A stretch of DNA of 34,590 nt from a virus, in IMG/VR virus record IMGVR_UViG_3300049222_000458, positions 1 to 34,590 of that record. The stretch is one strand, 5' to 3'. The first letter of the stretch is position 1, and every line of letters begins with the position of its first letter. The position numbers and the translations under genes are program-made. The notes beneath the pieces were generated by a model. The model was not told the origin of the DNA, did no database searches, and saw nothing but the letters and a program-made list of their open reading frames with translations. This document shows, in pieces, positions 16,953-24,842 of the stretch.

Positions 16953-19268
16953 ATGGCATCACTAGTAGGACAACAACTAAAAGACACATACGATTCACTT
17001 CTAAAGACGAGCGACAATGACGCTCTAGGTGGAACGTACAAAGAAATTACAGACGGTTCGGGTAATGGCTCGAATCTTTACTTGGGTACTAGTGGAAGTG
17101 TAGGGATTGGTTCTGCACCAACAAGTTTATTACAATTAGAGCAATCAATAGTACCTAGAATTACTTTAATAAAAACGGGCGTATTAAGTTGGTACTTGGG
17201 TAATGTGCTACAAGGCTCAGATAATAATTTTACTATTGGTACTGACTCAGGTGGTAATACTAATATATTAACCTTAGATACTTCGGGTAAAGTAGGGATT
17301 GGTACTAATCCAGCAGACATTTTGCATTTAAAACAAGCAAATGGTGCTAACATGAGATTTGAAAATTCAACCACTGGCAGGAATATCAGAATAGGTGAAG
17401 GCGTTGGTACGACTGATGTATTTTCTTTCAGGGGTTCTGGTGTAGGCACTGACACATTAAGCATTGACTTTGCAAATGATAGGGTCGGGATTGGTACGAT
17501 TTTGCCTGATTCTAATTTACACATATACGATGCTTCAGGTGGAGCAACCCTTAAAGTAGCATCTAATACTGCAAATGCTTACGATTCAAGTAAAATACAG
17601 ATGTTAGGCGGTAATCTTAGTACATCGGAATTGATATTTGGTGATACGGCTGATTCAGATGTGGGTAGAATTATTTATAGACACGATGGTAATTCTTTGG
17701 CATTTGATGTTAATGCAGGCGAAAAAATGCGCATCGACAGTTCGGGTAACGTAGGGATTGGTAGTGATGACCCTGACAATAAATTAGTCGTAGCTGACTC
17801 AAATGGAGCAGGGCTAGAAATTATACCACAAACATCAAATGACAGAACAACTTTACTGTCTTATGACCGAAACGCATCTACTTATCAGATATTAAACTTA
17901 GACGGTTCGGATTTCCGTTTCAATATTTCGGGTAGCGAAAAGATGCGCATCGACTCAAGCGGTAACGTAGGGATTAATACGGATAATCCTTCGCAAAAAT
18001 TACATACTTACGCATCAAGCGGAGCAGTTTATAACAGAATACAAAACAATCTAAACTCTATTTATTTAGGATTAGAAAGTGGTGGTATTGCACAAGTCAG
18101 TAGTGATTCTTCTTCATTAAAAGTTATGGCGAGCACATACACTTCTTTTGAAAATGCAGGCTCCGAATCAATGCGCATCGACTCAAGCGGTAACGTAGGG
18201 ATTGGTACGGATTCGCCTGCTAATGGCGTTTCAGGATTACACATTTCAGTAGCATCAAGTACTGACCAATTATATTTAGAAAGAACGGGTAGTGCAACTG
18301 GTAGATATTATTTAGGTGCAGCAGCTAATTCATTTTTAATAGTTGATGACGCTCAATCTGCTGAACGCATGCGCATCGATGCAAGCGGTAACGTAGGGAT
18401 TGGTACGGATTCGCCTGCTTACAAAATGCAAATAAATAGTTCTGGTTTATCTGATGTTGTAGCATCTACTTCAGCAAATGACAATTCTGCTCTTTTTAGT
18501 ACCTTTAATTCAAATGCTAGTAGTGGTAACTTCATGCAGTTGCGTTCTTATGGTGCAGGAACAAGTGGAACTGTTTTTGGGGCATCTGTTGCGAAGGCTA
18601 ATATGCTTTGGAGTAATAATGATGCTTTAATGGCAATTGGTACTATTGGTAATACACCTTTGATTTTGGGTACTGGAAATTCAGAACGCATGCGCATCGA
18701 TTCAAGCGGTAATATTCTTTTCGGTGGGATATCTGCATTACCTAATGGCACAAGTGTATATGGTTCAGCGTTTAGAACAGATACTAATGGCAGAATGGGA
18801 TTAAGATTAGCAACTTCTGCTACTGGCGCACAAACTTTAGCAGAATTTTTTAATGGAAATGGTTCAGTTGGAAGTATTCAAACAAATGCTCTCGCAACGT
18901 CTTACGTTACTTCTTCTGATTATCGACTAAAAGAAAATGTAGTAGCTATGACTGGTGCATTGGATAGGGTTGACCAACTCAATCCTAGTAGATTTAACTT
19001 TATTGCTGATGCTGATACAACAGTAGATGGATTCTTGGCACACGAAGTAGCTGACATAGTACCCGAAGCGATTACTGGTGAAAAGGATGCTACCGAAGAA
19101 TACGAAATAACACCTGCCGTTCTTGACGAAGACGGAAACGTTGTAGAAGAAGCAGTAATGGGTACAAGACCAGTTTATCAAGGTATCGACCAAAGCAAGC
19201 TAGTTCCTTTATTAGTGGGAGCTATACAAGAACTTAAAGCAGAAATTGAACAACTTAAAAACCAATAA
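16953..19268 (+). CDS. Tail fibre / spike with C-terminal S74 self-cleaving chaperone domain
   Basis: 771 residues. The middle is built of repeats of the form EKMRIDSSGNVGIGTDSPAN, about eight times, typical of long trimeric fibres. The last 110 residues are a Peptidase_S74 intramolecular chaperone: SSDYRLKENVVAMTGALDRV with the Ser/Lys catalytic pair, FLAHEVADIVPEAITG and the coiled-coil end LVPLLVGAIQELKAEIEQLK. In this family the chaperone trimerises the fibre and then cuts itself off. Host recognition most likely lies in the repeat-bearing part. Several repeats are nearly identical at DNA level, which gives room for recombination and change of length. Confidence 0.88.
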   Translation: MASLVGQQLKDTYDSLLKTSDNDALGGTYKEITDGSGNGSNLYLGTSGSVGIGSAPTSLLQLEQSIVPRITLIKTGVLSWYLGNVLQGSDNNFTIGTDSGGNTNILTLDTSGKVGIGTNPADILHLKQANGANMRFENSTTGRNIRIGEGVGTTDVFSFRGSGVGTDTLSIDFANDRVGIGTILPDSNLHIYDASGGATLKVASNTANAYDSSKIQMLGGNLSTSELIFGDTADSDVGRIIYRHDGNSLAFDVNAGEKMRIDSSGNVGIGSDDPDNKLVVADSNGAGLEIIPQTSNDRTTLLSYDRNASTYQILNLDGSDFRFNISGSEKMRIDSSGNVGINTDNPSQKLHTYASSGAVYNRIQNNLNSIYLGLESGGIAQVSSDSSSLKVMASTYTSFENAGSESMRIDSSGNVGIGTDSPANGVSGLHISVASSTDQLYLERTGSATGRYYLGAAANSFLIVDDAQSAERMRIDASGNVGIGTDSPAYKMQINSSGLSDVVASTSANDNSALFSTFNSNASSGNFMQLRSYGAGTSGTVFGASVAKANMLWSNNDALMAIGTIGNTPLILGTGNSERMRIDSSGNILFGGISALPNGTSVYGSAFRTDTNGRMGLRLATSATGAQTLAEFFNGNGSVGSIQTNALATSYVTSSDYRLKENVVAMTGALDRVDQLNPSRFNFIADADTTVDGFLAHEVADIVPEAITGEKDATEEYEITPAVLDEDGNVVEEAVMGTRPVYQGIDQSKLVPLLVGAIQELKAEIEQLKNQ
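17727..18740 (+). repeat. Direct DNA repeats within the fibre gene
   Basis: The segment beginning ATGCGCATCGA and continuing through AGCGGTAACGTAGGGATTGG recurs at about 17727, 17943, 18171, 18369 and 18690. The copies at 18171-18221 and 18369-18419 match over about 51 bases with only two differences. They encode the MRIDSSGNVGIG element. The near-identity at silent positions suggests recent duplication or gene conversion within the fibre. Confidence 0.8.
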
Positions 19269-19270
19269 AA

Positions 19271-19588
19271 ATGAACTGGAAAATAAACACACTAGAATAC
19301 ACTAACGACTCCGACAAAGGGATAATCAATGCCCATTGGGATTGTACCCATACCGAAACAGTAGGCGAAGGCGATGACGCTTTGTCTTATTCAGCTAGAA
19401 GGTACGGTTCTTGCTCTTTTCAACCTGAGCCATCATCTGATGACTACGTTGCTTATGATGACTTAACCGAAGAAATCGTTCTTGGTTGGGTACAAGCTGA
19501 AGTAGGCAAGGAAGATGTGGAGCAATCATTGACCGACCAAATAGAAGCACAAAAGAATCCTTCGACTTTGAAAGGAATGCCTTGGTAG
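19271..19588 (+). CDS. Small phage protein of the DUF7936-like type
   Basis: 105 residues. The pattern is that of a family common after fibre genes: an N-terminal beta strand with NAHWDCTHTETVGEGDDALS, a YGSCSF strand, DDLTEEIVLGWVQAEVGKED and the ending DQIEAQKNPSTLKGMPW. The last two stretches are the conserved core of these proteins. Biochemical function is unknown; fibre assembly or virion association is plausible from position, two bases after the fibre stop. Confidence 0.7.
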   Translation: MNWKINTLEYTNDSDKGIINAHWDCTHTETVGEGDDALSYSARRYGSCSFQPEPSSDDYVAYDDLTEEIVLGWVQAEVGKEDVEQSLTDQIEAQKNPSTLKGMPW

Positions 19589-19662
19589 TTATATTTAATT
19601 AAGAAAATTATTACTTTAAATAATAAGTAGTTACTTTTTATATAAATAAAATAATTAAATAA

Positions 19663-19806
19663 ATGACACTAGAAGAAAGAATCGAAGAATTAAAGATCCA
19701 AGAAGCACGATTGCAAATGCAACTTGATGAAATCAGATACGTTAAGCAAGGGTATGAAAATACCTTAAAGGCTCAAAAAGAAGAAGCCGAAAAGACTGAA
19801 GAATAG
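19663..19806 (+). CDS. Small coiled-coil protein
   Basis: 47 residues from ATG 19663 to TAG 19804-19806. It is almost entirely a charged heptad helix: MTLEERIEELKIQEARLQMQ and then LDEIRYVKQGYENTLKAQKE. Such short coiled-coil proteins are frequent near phage tail ends. It sits after a 74-bp AT-rich gap and before the metallophosphoesterase. Composition and codon use are coding-like. No function is known. Confidence 0.6.
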   Translation: MTLEERIEELKIQEARLQMQLDEIRYVKQGYENTLKAQKEEAEKTEE

Positions 19807-19890
19807 TTCTAGTGTGTGGGTAACTTGTTGCTTATTTTACTTTTCCGATAAAAAAGCATAATTTAGATAAACCTTCACTAACCAAAGGTT

Positions 19891-20781
19891 ATGAAACATT
19901 TTGTCGAAGAGTTATCTGAAAATGTACATTTATTTGAATTTCAGAATGTAAGATCAACTGATGTAGTTCCCACACTTTTTTGTTCTGATATACACCTTGA
20001 CTCTATTGGGTGTAAAAGAGACATCTTAAAAAAACATTTCGATGAGATAAAGGAGGCTAATGGCCTCATTTTTATTTTTGGCGATTTGTTAGATGTTATG
20101 GGATCATACGGAGATAGAAGATTACAACGTGAGGATATCGATCCTATATTTATCCAACACGGCCGTACCTACCTCGATCTAGTAGCTGAGTTCACTATTG
20201 ACTTTCTAAAGCCTTACGCAAAGAATATAGCGCTCATATCTTACGGTAATCACGAAAAGACTATTAACAAATTCCACAATCACGATATTCTACGTAGTAT
20301 TGTTTGGGCATTGAATCTTGATCAAGACGTGAACATTCAGCTCGGCGCTTATTCGGGTTGGGTATTTTTAAGAATGAAGTCTCCAGCAGGTACTAGCACC
20401 GTTTGTAATATACATTACCATCACGGTTTTGGCGGAAACGCTAAACGCTCAAAGGGTATGCTAGATGTACAAATCGAGGCGATGAAATATCCGGATGCAC
20501 ATATATTAGTAAGAGGCCATACCCACCAAAAATGGTTTGATCCTTCTACTGCTAGAATGCGAGTAACACGAAACGGAAAAATCTACAAAGACAAGATCAA
20601 GTATATACAGTCAGGGTCTTACGTTGATGGCATTGGTGCAGGTAAATCTGGGTGGCCAGTAGAAAAGAATTTTAATCCTACTGATATTGGTGGGTGGTTT
20701 GTTGATTTTAAGTACAAGAAATCTAACGACTCTCAAATTATTATTACTCAAGTAATAGAGACACCAGTAGAAACATTTTAA
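19891..20781 (+). CDS. Calcineurin-like metallophosphoesterase
   Basis: 296 residues with the complete five-block metallophosphoesterase signature: SDIHLD (Asp33, His35), FGDLLDVMG (Asp65), YGNHEK (Asn120, His121), HYHHG (His178) and RGHTH (His210, His212). These coordinate two metal ions and cleave phosphomonoesters or phosphodiesters. The substrate is not evident; phage homologues lie near nucleotide and replication genes. Here it precedes the hypermodification-like cassette, so removal of a phosphate or pyrophosphate from a modification intermediate is a possibility, as is trimming of DNA ends. A 6-bp inverted repeat (AACCTT 19870-19875 / AAGGTT 19885-19890) abuts the start codon and might regulate translation. 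Confidence 0.85.
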   Translation: MKHFVEELSENVHLFEFQNVRSTDVVPTLFCSDIHLDSIGCKRDILKKHFDEIKEANGLIFIFGDLLDVMGSYGDRRLQREDIDPIFIQHGRTYLDLVAEFTIDFLKPYAKNIALISYGNHEKTINKFHNHDILRSIVWALNLDQDVNIQLGAYSGWVFLRMKSPAGTSTVCNIHYHHGFGGNAKRSKGMLDVQIEAMKYPDAHILVRGHTHQKWFDPSTARMRVTRNGKIYKDKIKYIQSGSYVDGIGAGKSGWPVEKNFNPTDIGGWFVDFKYKKSNDSQIIITQVIETPVETF

Positions 20782-20800
20782 TTATTTTTAAAAAAAGTTT

Positions 20801-20839
20801 AAAAAAAGTTTTTTATTAATAAAAATACGTGTATATTGC
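20801..20839 (+). promoter_or_regulatory. Early-type promoter, copy 1
   Basis: A block of seven A, G, then TTTTTTATTA (20801-20818) is followed 13 bases later by TATATTGC (20832-20839). The same arrangement occurs at 24212 and 31772 with the same spacing within one base. Each is followed by a similar leader (GAACAA, AATAACAAA, TACAGA) ending in the ATG. TATATTGC resembles the Bacteroidota -7 element TAnnTTTG, with a T-run 19 bases upstream in the -33 position. Start codon 20873. Confidence 0.68.
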
Positions 20840-20872
20840 TTCTGAACAAACAATAACAAAACATACAGAGCA

Positions 20873-21217
20873 ATGAAAATAAAAGTAATACAGAACAAAA
20901 GATTAGCAAGAAACGTAATGCACATGTCAGGTTTTAGAGCCTATCTAGGTGGTTGCATTAGTTATAAAGATCTAATAGACACATTTGGCGAGCCTACTTT
21001 TACTCCAGAAGATAGCGGAGACGGAAAAGTAAATTACGAATGGGTATTTCGATTTGACGACTCATACTTCAGCGTATACGATTGGAAAACTTATGACGAA
21101 GAATATACTCGTAATGAATATACTAATTGGCATATTGGTAGTCACGCCGGCGCTATAGATACTAATAATTTTATTAACGCCGTATTAGATCAAATGCGCG
21201 AATCACTTTTTGCTTAA
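20873..21217 (+). CDS. Conserved phage protein of unknown function
   Basis: 114 residues. The core has ISYKDLIDTFGEPTFTPED, YEWVFRFDDSYFSVYDWKTY and NWHIGSHAGAIDTNNF, a pattern (DLI-FGEP, then FSVYDWK, then WHIG) recurring in small proteins of many phages. No enzymatic residues stand out; a binding or regulatory role is possible. It is the first gene behind early promoter copy 1 and joins the next gene by TAATG overlap, so it is co-expressed with the modification-like cassette. Confidence 0.6.
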   Translation: MKIKVIQNKRLARNVMHMSGFRAYLGGCISYKDLIDTFGEPTFTPEDSGDGKVNYEWVFRFDDSYFSVYDWKTYDEEYTRNEYTNWHIGSHAGAIDTNNFINAVLDQMRESLFA

Positions 21218-22119
21218 TGAAGACGGCAATAGTAGGAATCCTAAATAACCCGGCCAAGTCGTTAAACTCACACTCGGCTGGCTGGGTTCATATTGTAAAA
21301 GAATTATTAGACAATAATGCTGTAATAGAAACCGAAAATGGTAATTGGGATCAGTATGACAGGTTAATAATCTGCCATGGTACTAATTATAAAGCCGGAT
21401 CTTTTAACGTTATAGGTGGCATACAGCAATCTCATATAAATAGATTACAAAAGCTTAATAATTTTAATGGCATTATAGATAGTTTAGATGATTTCGATGT
21501 ATTAGAATATATAGAAAAGCGTAAAATAGATTTTAAATGGACTAAGCCTAAAGAATTTTATAATAAAATATCTTTGCATAATTACGAAAAAGAAGTAATC
21601 GGAGATAGTCACTCCTTATCAGTATGGAGGCCTGGCTATAGTATTAATAGAAACGATGGTAAAACATTATTTGGTTTTTTAAAAAATCCTAGTGCTAAAA
21701 AAGGATCGATAATATACTTTGGAAATATAGATATAAGGTTCCATTTACCTAGACAAGACTCTGCTTTATTTGCTACGCTGCAATTAGCTAATAGGTATGT
21801 GGATTACTGTAAAGAAAATGATCTAACTCCAGTTTGTTTATTGCCTATAGAAAGTGAATCAAGGAAAATACCTAAAAGCGGCATGTACAAGGGTCAGCCA
21901 TTTTATGGCGATCAAAAGTTAAGATCTAAATTAGTAGAAATATTTAACGCAGTATTACTAGATAATTTAACTAACGTTATTACATGGCCAGAAAAATGGT
22001 ACAAAGATCTTTTGTTTTACGAGAATGAAGTAATGGAATCTAAGCAATCTGTGCACGTAAGGCCTAAGCATTATAAGCATAATTTCAATAAAAAGACTGA
22101 TGAGCCATTACTCTTTTGA
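21217..22119 (+). CDS. SGNH-hydrolase-like protein, candidate DNA modification accessory
   Basis: 300 residues in two parts. The first ~115 form a Rossmann-like region starting MKTAIVGILNNPAKS. The rest carries SGNH-type blocks: IGDSHSLSVW (Ser131 as possible nucleophile), YFGNIDIRFHLPR (Asn170, Asp172, Arg174, His176) and, near the end, KQSVHVRPKHY (His280). SGNH proteins are esterases, acyltransferases or, in degenerate form, binding proteins. It overlaps the aGPT-PPlase-like gene by 20 bp and the three genes are tightly coupled, so it probably acts on the same substrate, for instance attaching or removing an acyl group on a modified base. The fold call is moderate; the role is inference. 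Confidence 0.55.
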   Translation: MKTAIVGILNNPAKSLNSHSAGWVHIVKELLDNNAVIETENGNWDQYDRLIICHGTNYKAGSFNVIGGIQQSHINRLQKLNNFNGIIDSLDDFDVLEYIEKRKIDFKWTKPKEFYNKISLHNYEKEVIGDSHSLSVWRPGYSINRNDGKTLFGFLKNPSAKKGSIIYFGNIDIRFHLPRQDSALFATLQLANRYVDYCKENDLTPVCLLPIESESRKIPKSGMYKGQPFYGDQKLRSKLVEIFNAVLLDNLTNVITWPEKWYKDLLFYENEVMESKQSVHVRPKHYKHNFNKKTDEPLLF

Positions 22120-23140
22120 TATAAAGCCAGAGCTTCTTGAAATGCTAGATGATTACCATGATAAGTCTATGCTTATGGAGCGTCACGTAATAGAGAAAAA
22201 ACCTTTTGAAGGTGATCTAGAAAAAAAAGTAAATGACGATTTAATCTATAATGTTCCTATATATGATATGGGATCAAGGAAATATGCTGCTTTTTGTAAC
22301 TTTACTCAAGCAGTTGTTCACAAGGAAAAGGACGTAAAAGGAAATGGCAAATGGTTTAAAAATGCTGAGATAGCTGAGTTTGATTTGATATACATGATGT
22401 ATTTATTTAGACTATGCGGCAGCGGTATAAATTATAAGCCCATGCCTAGTGGTAATAATTTATTTGAAGACATACCTTTTTTAGGTAAACATGGATTCGG
22501 TAATTTTTGGATTGTAAACTCATTATTGCAAGGTAAGTACACGAAAGAAGAATGGATAAAAGATTTAACACATCATGACGGGCCTTTTAGCAATAACAAG
22601 GGTTACATAATACCTCAGTTTAGTATTGGCTTAAAACGATACATAGTAGATTACTCGGAAGATTTTTTACGCGCGTTATATAGCGAATTCACAAAGAGTA
22701 AAATGCAGATCTATCAATTGACCGACCTTGGTAATAAGATACTAAAAGAAAAATATGGATTTAAACGGCAAAACTTTGTTTTAACAGCGCTAGCTGCTGA
22801 CGTGGCAGAATATTTCCCTGAATATATAGACGCTAAAGGAATGGTTTACGCAGGTACTAATGCTCAATTATGTATTAAGACTTTGTTTAAAAAAACAAAA
22901 AGAATAAAAGACTTTGATTTCTTTAATGAAGTCTTGCGCTTTCAATCAGAAAGGTATAATTTAAATCCAATAGATTGCGAAGATAGTCGTAATTGTGACG
23001 TTATAAGATACTTAAGAGAATACCAGTCTAAGTGGCATATACAAAAAAACAATGGAAAAATAATGAAAAATAATTCTAGTTTAAAAAAGGAACTAGGTAA
23101 CAAAGGATATTATGAATATACAAGCGAAATTCAAAAATAA
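22100..23140 (+). CDS. HhH/DNA-glycosylase-fold protein of the aGPT-PPlase type, candidate thymine hypermodification enzyme
   Basis: 346 residues, mostly helical. Visible features match the alpha-glutamyl/putrescinyl-thymine pyrophosphorylase group (now split into amino acid:DNA transferases and the helical domain of 5-hmdU DNA kinases). These are a YAAFCNFTQAVVHKEKDV start of the core, FDLIYMMYLFRLCGSG, PFLGKHGFGNFWIVNSLLQ, VYAGTNAQLC near residue 254, and a C-terminal element NPIDCEDSRNCDVIRYLREY. The last resembles the family's ending 'D-E-LCE-KY-R'. Members act on 5-hydroxymethyluracil in DNA, replacing an activated hydroxymethyl with an amine. Sequence identity is too low to choose the exact activity by eye. 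It overlaps both neighbours. Confidence 0.55.
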   Translation: MSHYSFDIKPELLEMLDDYHDKSMLMERHVIEKKPFEGDLEKKVNDDLIYNVPIYDMGSRKYAAFCNFTQAVVHKEKDVKGNGKWFKNAEIAEFDLIYMMYLFRLCGSGINYKPMPSGNNLFEDIPFLGKHGFGNFWIVNSLLQGKYTKEEWIKDLTHHDGPFSNNKGYIIPQFSIGLKRYIVDYSEDFLRALYSEFTKSKMQIYQLTDLGNKILKEKYGFKRQNFVLTALAADVAEYFPEYIDAKGMVYAGTNAQLCIKTLFKKTKRIKDFDFFNEVLRFQSERYNLNPIDCEDSRNCDVIRYLREYQSKWHIQKNNGKIMKNNSSLKKELGNKGYYEYTSEIQK

Positions 23141-24026
23141 TCAAATAGGAATAGAAAATAAAGATCTAGATACGTTTAGAGATTTAAATTATTACTTAGA
23201 TATAACAAAAGATCACAAGAGCAGCTTTGAAGATTTCTGCATAATAAATGAAAATGGTTTTAATGTAATAGATGAATCTAAGGCTTGCCCTGTTGGTTAC
23301 AAAGCTAGAGCAGGCGAGTTATTAGTGCAAACATTAAAAAAGCAGGGTATAAAAGAGATCGTCTATGTTCAACCTAGAACAGGGTTTGCTGGCATAAGTC
23401 TTTCTTATTTATGTAAAATACATAACATGGACTTAACACTAGTTATGCCATCCTCAAGACGAGTAAGTGATCACCAGGCTTTATGTATAGAATACGGTGC
23501 TAAACCTTTATTTGTTAGAATAGCTGCTATGCCAGTGGCTAATTCTTATGCAAAAAAATATGCACAACAAAGTTCTAGTAGAAAATATATAAAGTTAGGC
23601 TTGTATCACGATCTTGTAATTGCCTGCGGGGTAAGATGCATATATGATTATTTTGTAAATAAAGAAAAACCGCGCGTAATGTGGTCAGCAATATCAACAG
23701 GTGTACTAACTAGGACATTGCAAATAGCGTTACCAGATACCGAGTTTAGAGCCGTAGCGGTCGCTAGGAATATACAACAAGGAGAATTAGGTAAGGCTAA
23801 GTTTTATGGTTACCATAAGAATTTCACATCAATTAGTGATTACGTACCGCTTGGATTTGAAACAGAGCCGACTTATGATGCTAAAGCTTTTGACTACATG
23901 AATAGATATGGAGACAAAGGTGATTGGTTTTTTAATGTTGCTGGTATTGCTCCAGAGCCTACCATAAATAGAAAAGATATACATTCTTATAGGGAATGGA
24001 GGGATTTAAGCGATCTAAACTTGTAG
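23112..24026 (+). CDS. PLP-dependent enzyme, tryptophan synthase beta / cysteine synthase superfamily
   Basis: 304 residues. CPVGYKARAGELLVQTL places a Lys (Lys64) and an Arg where the fold-II PLP Schiff-base lysine is expected. YVQPRTGFAGISLSYLCK corresponds to the substrate/PLP phosphate loop, LTLVMPSSRRVSDHQALCIE to the next strand-helix, and WSAISTGVLTRTLQIALPD to the Gly-rich cofactor loop. The order and spacing fit the superfamily (threonine dehydratase, cysteine synthase, ACC deaminase). It is diverged enough that host-type amino acid metabolism is unlikely. PLP enzymes occur in known thymidine-hypermodifying phages, acting on the amino acid attached to the base; this is the natural reading here. 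The stop codon abuts the 10-bp repeat array. Confidence 0.65.
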   Translation: MNIQAKFKNNQIGIENKDLDTFRDLNYYLDITKDHKSSFEDFCIINENGFNVIDESKACPVGYKARAGELLVQTLKKQGIKEIVYVQPRTGFAGISLSYLCKIHNMDLTLVMPSSRRVSDHQALCIEYGAKPLFVRIAAMPVANSYAKKYAQQSSSRKYIKLGLYHDLVIACGVRCIYDYFVNKEKPRVMWSAISTGVLTRTLQIALPDTEFRAVAVARNIQQGELGKAKFYGYHKNFTSISDYVPLGFETEPTYDAKAFDYMNRYGDKGDWFFNVAGIAPEPTINRKDIHSYREWRDLSDLNL

Positions 24027-24175
24027 TCAGATCTTAACAGATATTGTTAGTAGCCGTTAGTTATTGACAGATATTAAGACTCCATGTTAGTTATTGTTAG
24101 CAGTTGTTAGTTATTGTCAGTTATTGTAACAACATGTCAGTTATTGTTAGTTATTGTTAGCAGTTGCTAGCCATA
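24026..24175 (+). repeat. Fifteen-unit array of 10-bp repeats (consensus GTTAGTTATT)
   Basis: Starting at the last base of the PLP gene stop codon, the DNA can be cut into 15 consecutive decamers. Exact GTTAGTTATT lies at 24056, 24086, 24106 and 24146; GTCAGTTATT at 24116 and 24136; GTTAGCAGTT at 24096 and 24156. Related units are GTCAGATCTT (24026), AACAGATATT (24036), GTTAGTAGCC (24046), GACAGATATT (24066), AAGACTCCAT (24076), GTAACAACAT (24126) and GCTAGCCATA (24166). Units are helically phased (about one turn) with no spacers. It fills most of the 255-bp gap (24027-24281), the longest gene-free stretch in the window. Likely a binding array: operator, origin or packaging site. Confidence 0.85.
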
Positions 24176-24211
24176 ATAGCCATATTTTTACCATGTTTTA
24201 AAAAAAATTTT

Positions 24212-24251
24212 AAAAAAAGTTTTTTATTAATCTGGATTGTGTGTATATTCC
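24212..24251 (+). promoter_or_regulatory. Early-type promoter, copy 2
   Basis: Seven A, G, TTTTTTATTAA (24212-24230), then TGTATATTCC with the -7-like box at 24244-24251. It matches copies at 20801 and 31772; its spacing is one base longer. The leader that follows (AACAACAATAACAAAACTAC, then AGAATC) leads to ATG 24282. It drives the small-gene and recombination cluster, and the decamer array ends 36 bp upstream, so a protein bound there could control it. Confidence 0.68.
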
Positions 24252-24281
24252 TTATAACAACAATAACAAAACTACAGAATC

Positions 24282-24503
24282 ATGACAACAAATAAACACC
24301 ATAACGTAACACTATTAGAACTAATTGAAAAGAACCAAGACCAATTAGATTCATTACGTTCAAGAAAACACTCTGAAAATGCAACACAAGAATGGATAGA
24401 TGTAATGGATAGCCATTGGGATGTTGAGCATTGGTTGATTACAGAAGTAATAAAGCCTGCACTAAAAGAGGCTTTAGTAAATCAAGAGTTGAAAAACTGG
24501 TAA
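24282..24503 (+). CDS. Small early protein of unknown function
   Basis: 73 residues, acidic and helical (VTLLELIEKNQDQLDSLRSR, then WDVEHWLITEVIKPALKEAL). It is the first gene after early promoter copy 2, a place where phages often put host-takeover or anti-defence genes. No motif links it to a family. A leader with the shared AATAACAAAAC element precedes the ATG. Confidence 0.6.
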   Translation: MTTNKHHNVTLLELIEKNQDQLDSLRSRKHSENATQEWIDVMDSHWDVEHWLITEVIKPALKEALVNQELKNW

Positions 24504-24513
24504 ACATAACATT

Positions 24514-24696
24514 ATGAAAAACTATCAAATAAACATTATCAAAGAATACGTATCTACTGCTTTAATTAGCGATGATCCTGAAGAACATTTACATATAATT
24601 TTAGAAAGATTGTTAGACTATCTAAATGTAGAGCAGTTAGAAAATGAACTAGAGTTTATGTATCAATTTGAAAAACAAATGCCTTTAAGAAAATGA
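24514..24696 (+). CDS. Small early protein of unknown function
   Basis: 60 residues, acidic and predicted all-helical (INIIKEYVSTALISDDPEEH, then LDYLNVEQLENELEFM). It ends in a short basic tail, LRK. Translation is linked to the next membrane protein through an ATGA overlap. No family is recognised. Confidence 0.58.
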   Translation: MKNYQINIIKEYVSTALISDDPEEHLHIILERLLDYLNVEQLENELEFMYQFEKQMPLRK

Positions 24697-24842
24697 AACT
24701 ACTAGCTTACATTTGTGGCTTTATCTTCTTCTTCTTTCTTATGGTAGAAGGTGAAACATTAAAGCACATACTTATACAATTTGCAACAATAACAATAACT
24801 GGAACATACCTAGTATATTATGTCAATAGAAGAACCGTATAA
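24693..24842 (+). CDS. Tiny membrane protein
   Basis: 49 residues from ATG 24693 (ATGA overlap with the previous stop) to TAA 24840-24842. Two hydrophobic segments: residues 3-18 (LLAYICGFIFFFFLMV) and 24-41 (HILIQFATITITGTYLVY), then a positively charged end (NRRTV) consistent with the cytoplasm. The next gene begins inside it. Possible roles such as superinfection exclusion are only guesses. Confidence 0.55.
   Translation: MKLLAYICGFIFFFFLMVEGETLKHILIQFATITITGTYLVYYVNRRTV

Noticed and set aside
19870-19890. Terminator or operator before the phosphoesterase
   Set aside because: The AACCTT/AAGGTT inverted repeat is short, has no T-run and abuts the start codon; noted only as possible translational control.
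24026-24175. CRISPR array
   Set aside because: Units are 10 bp and contiguous with no unique spacers, and there are no cas genes.
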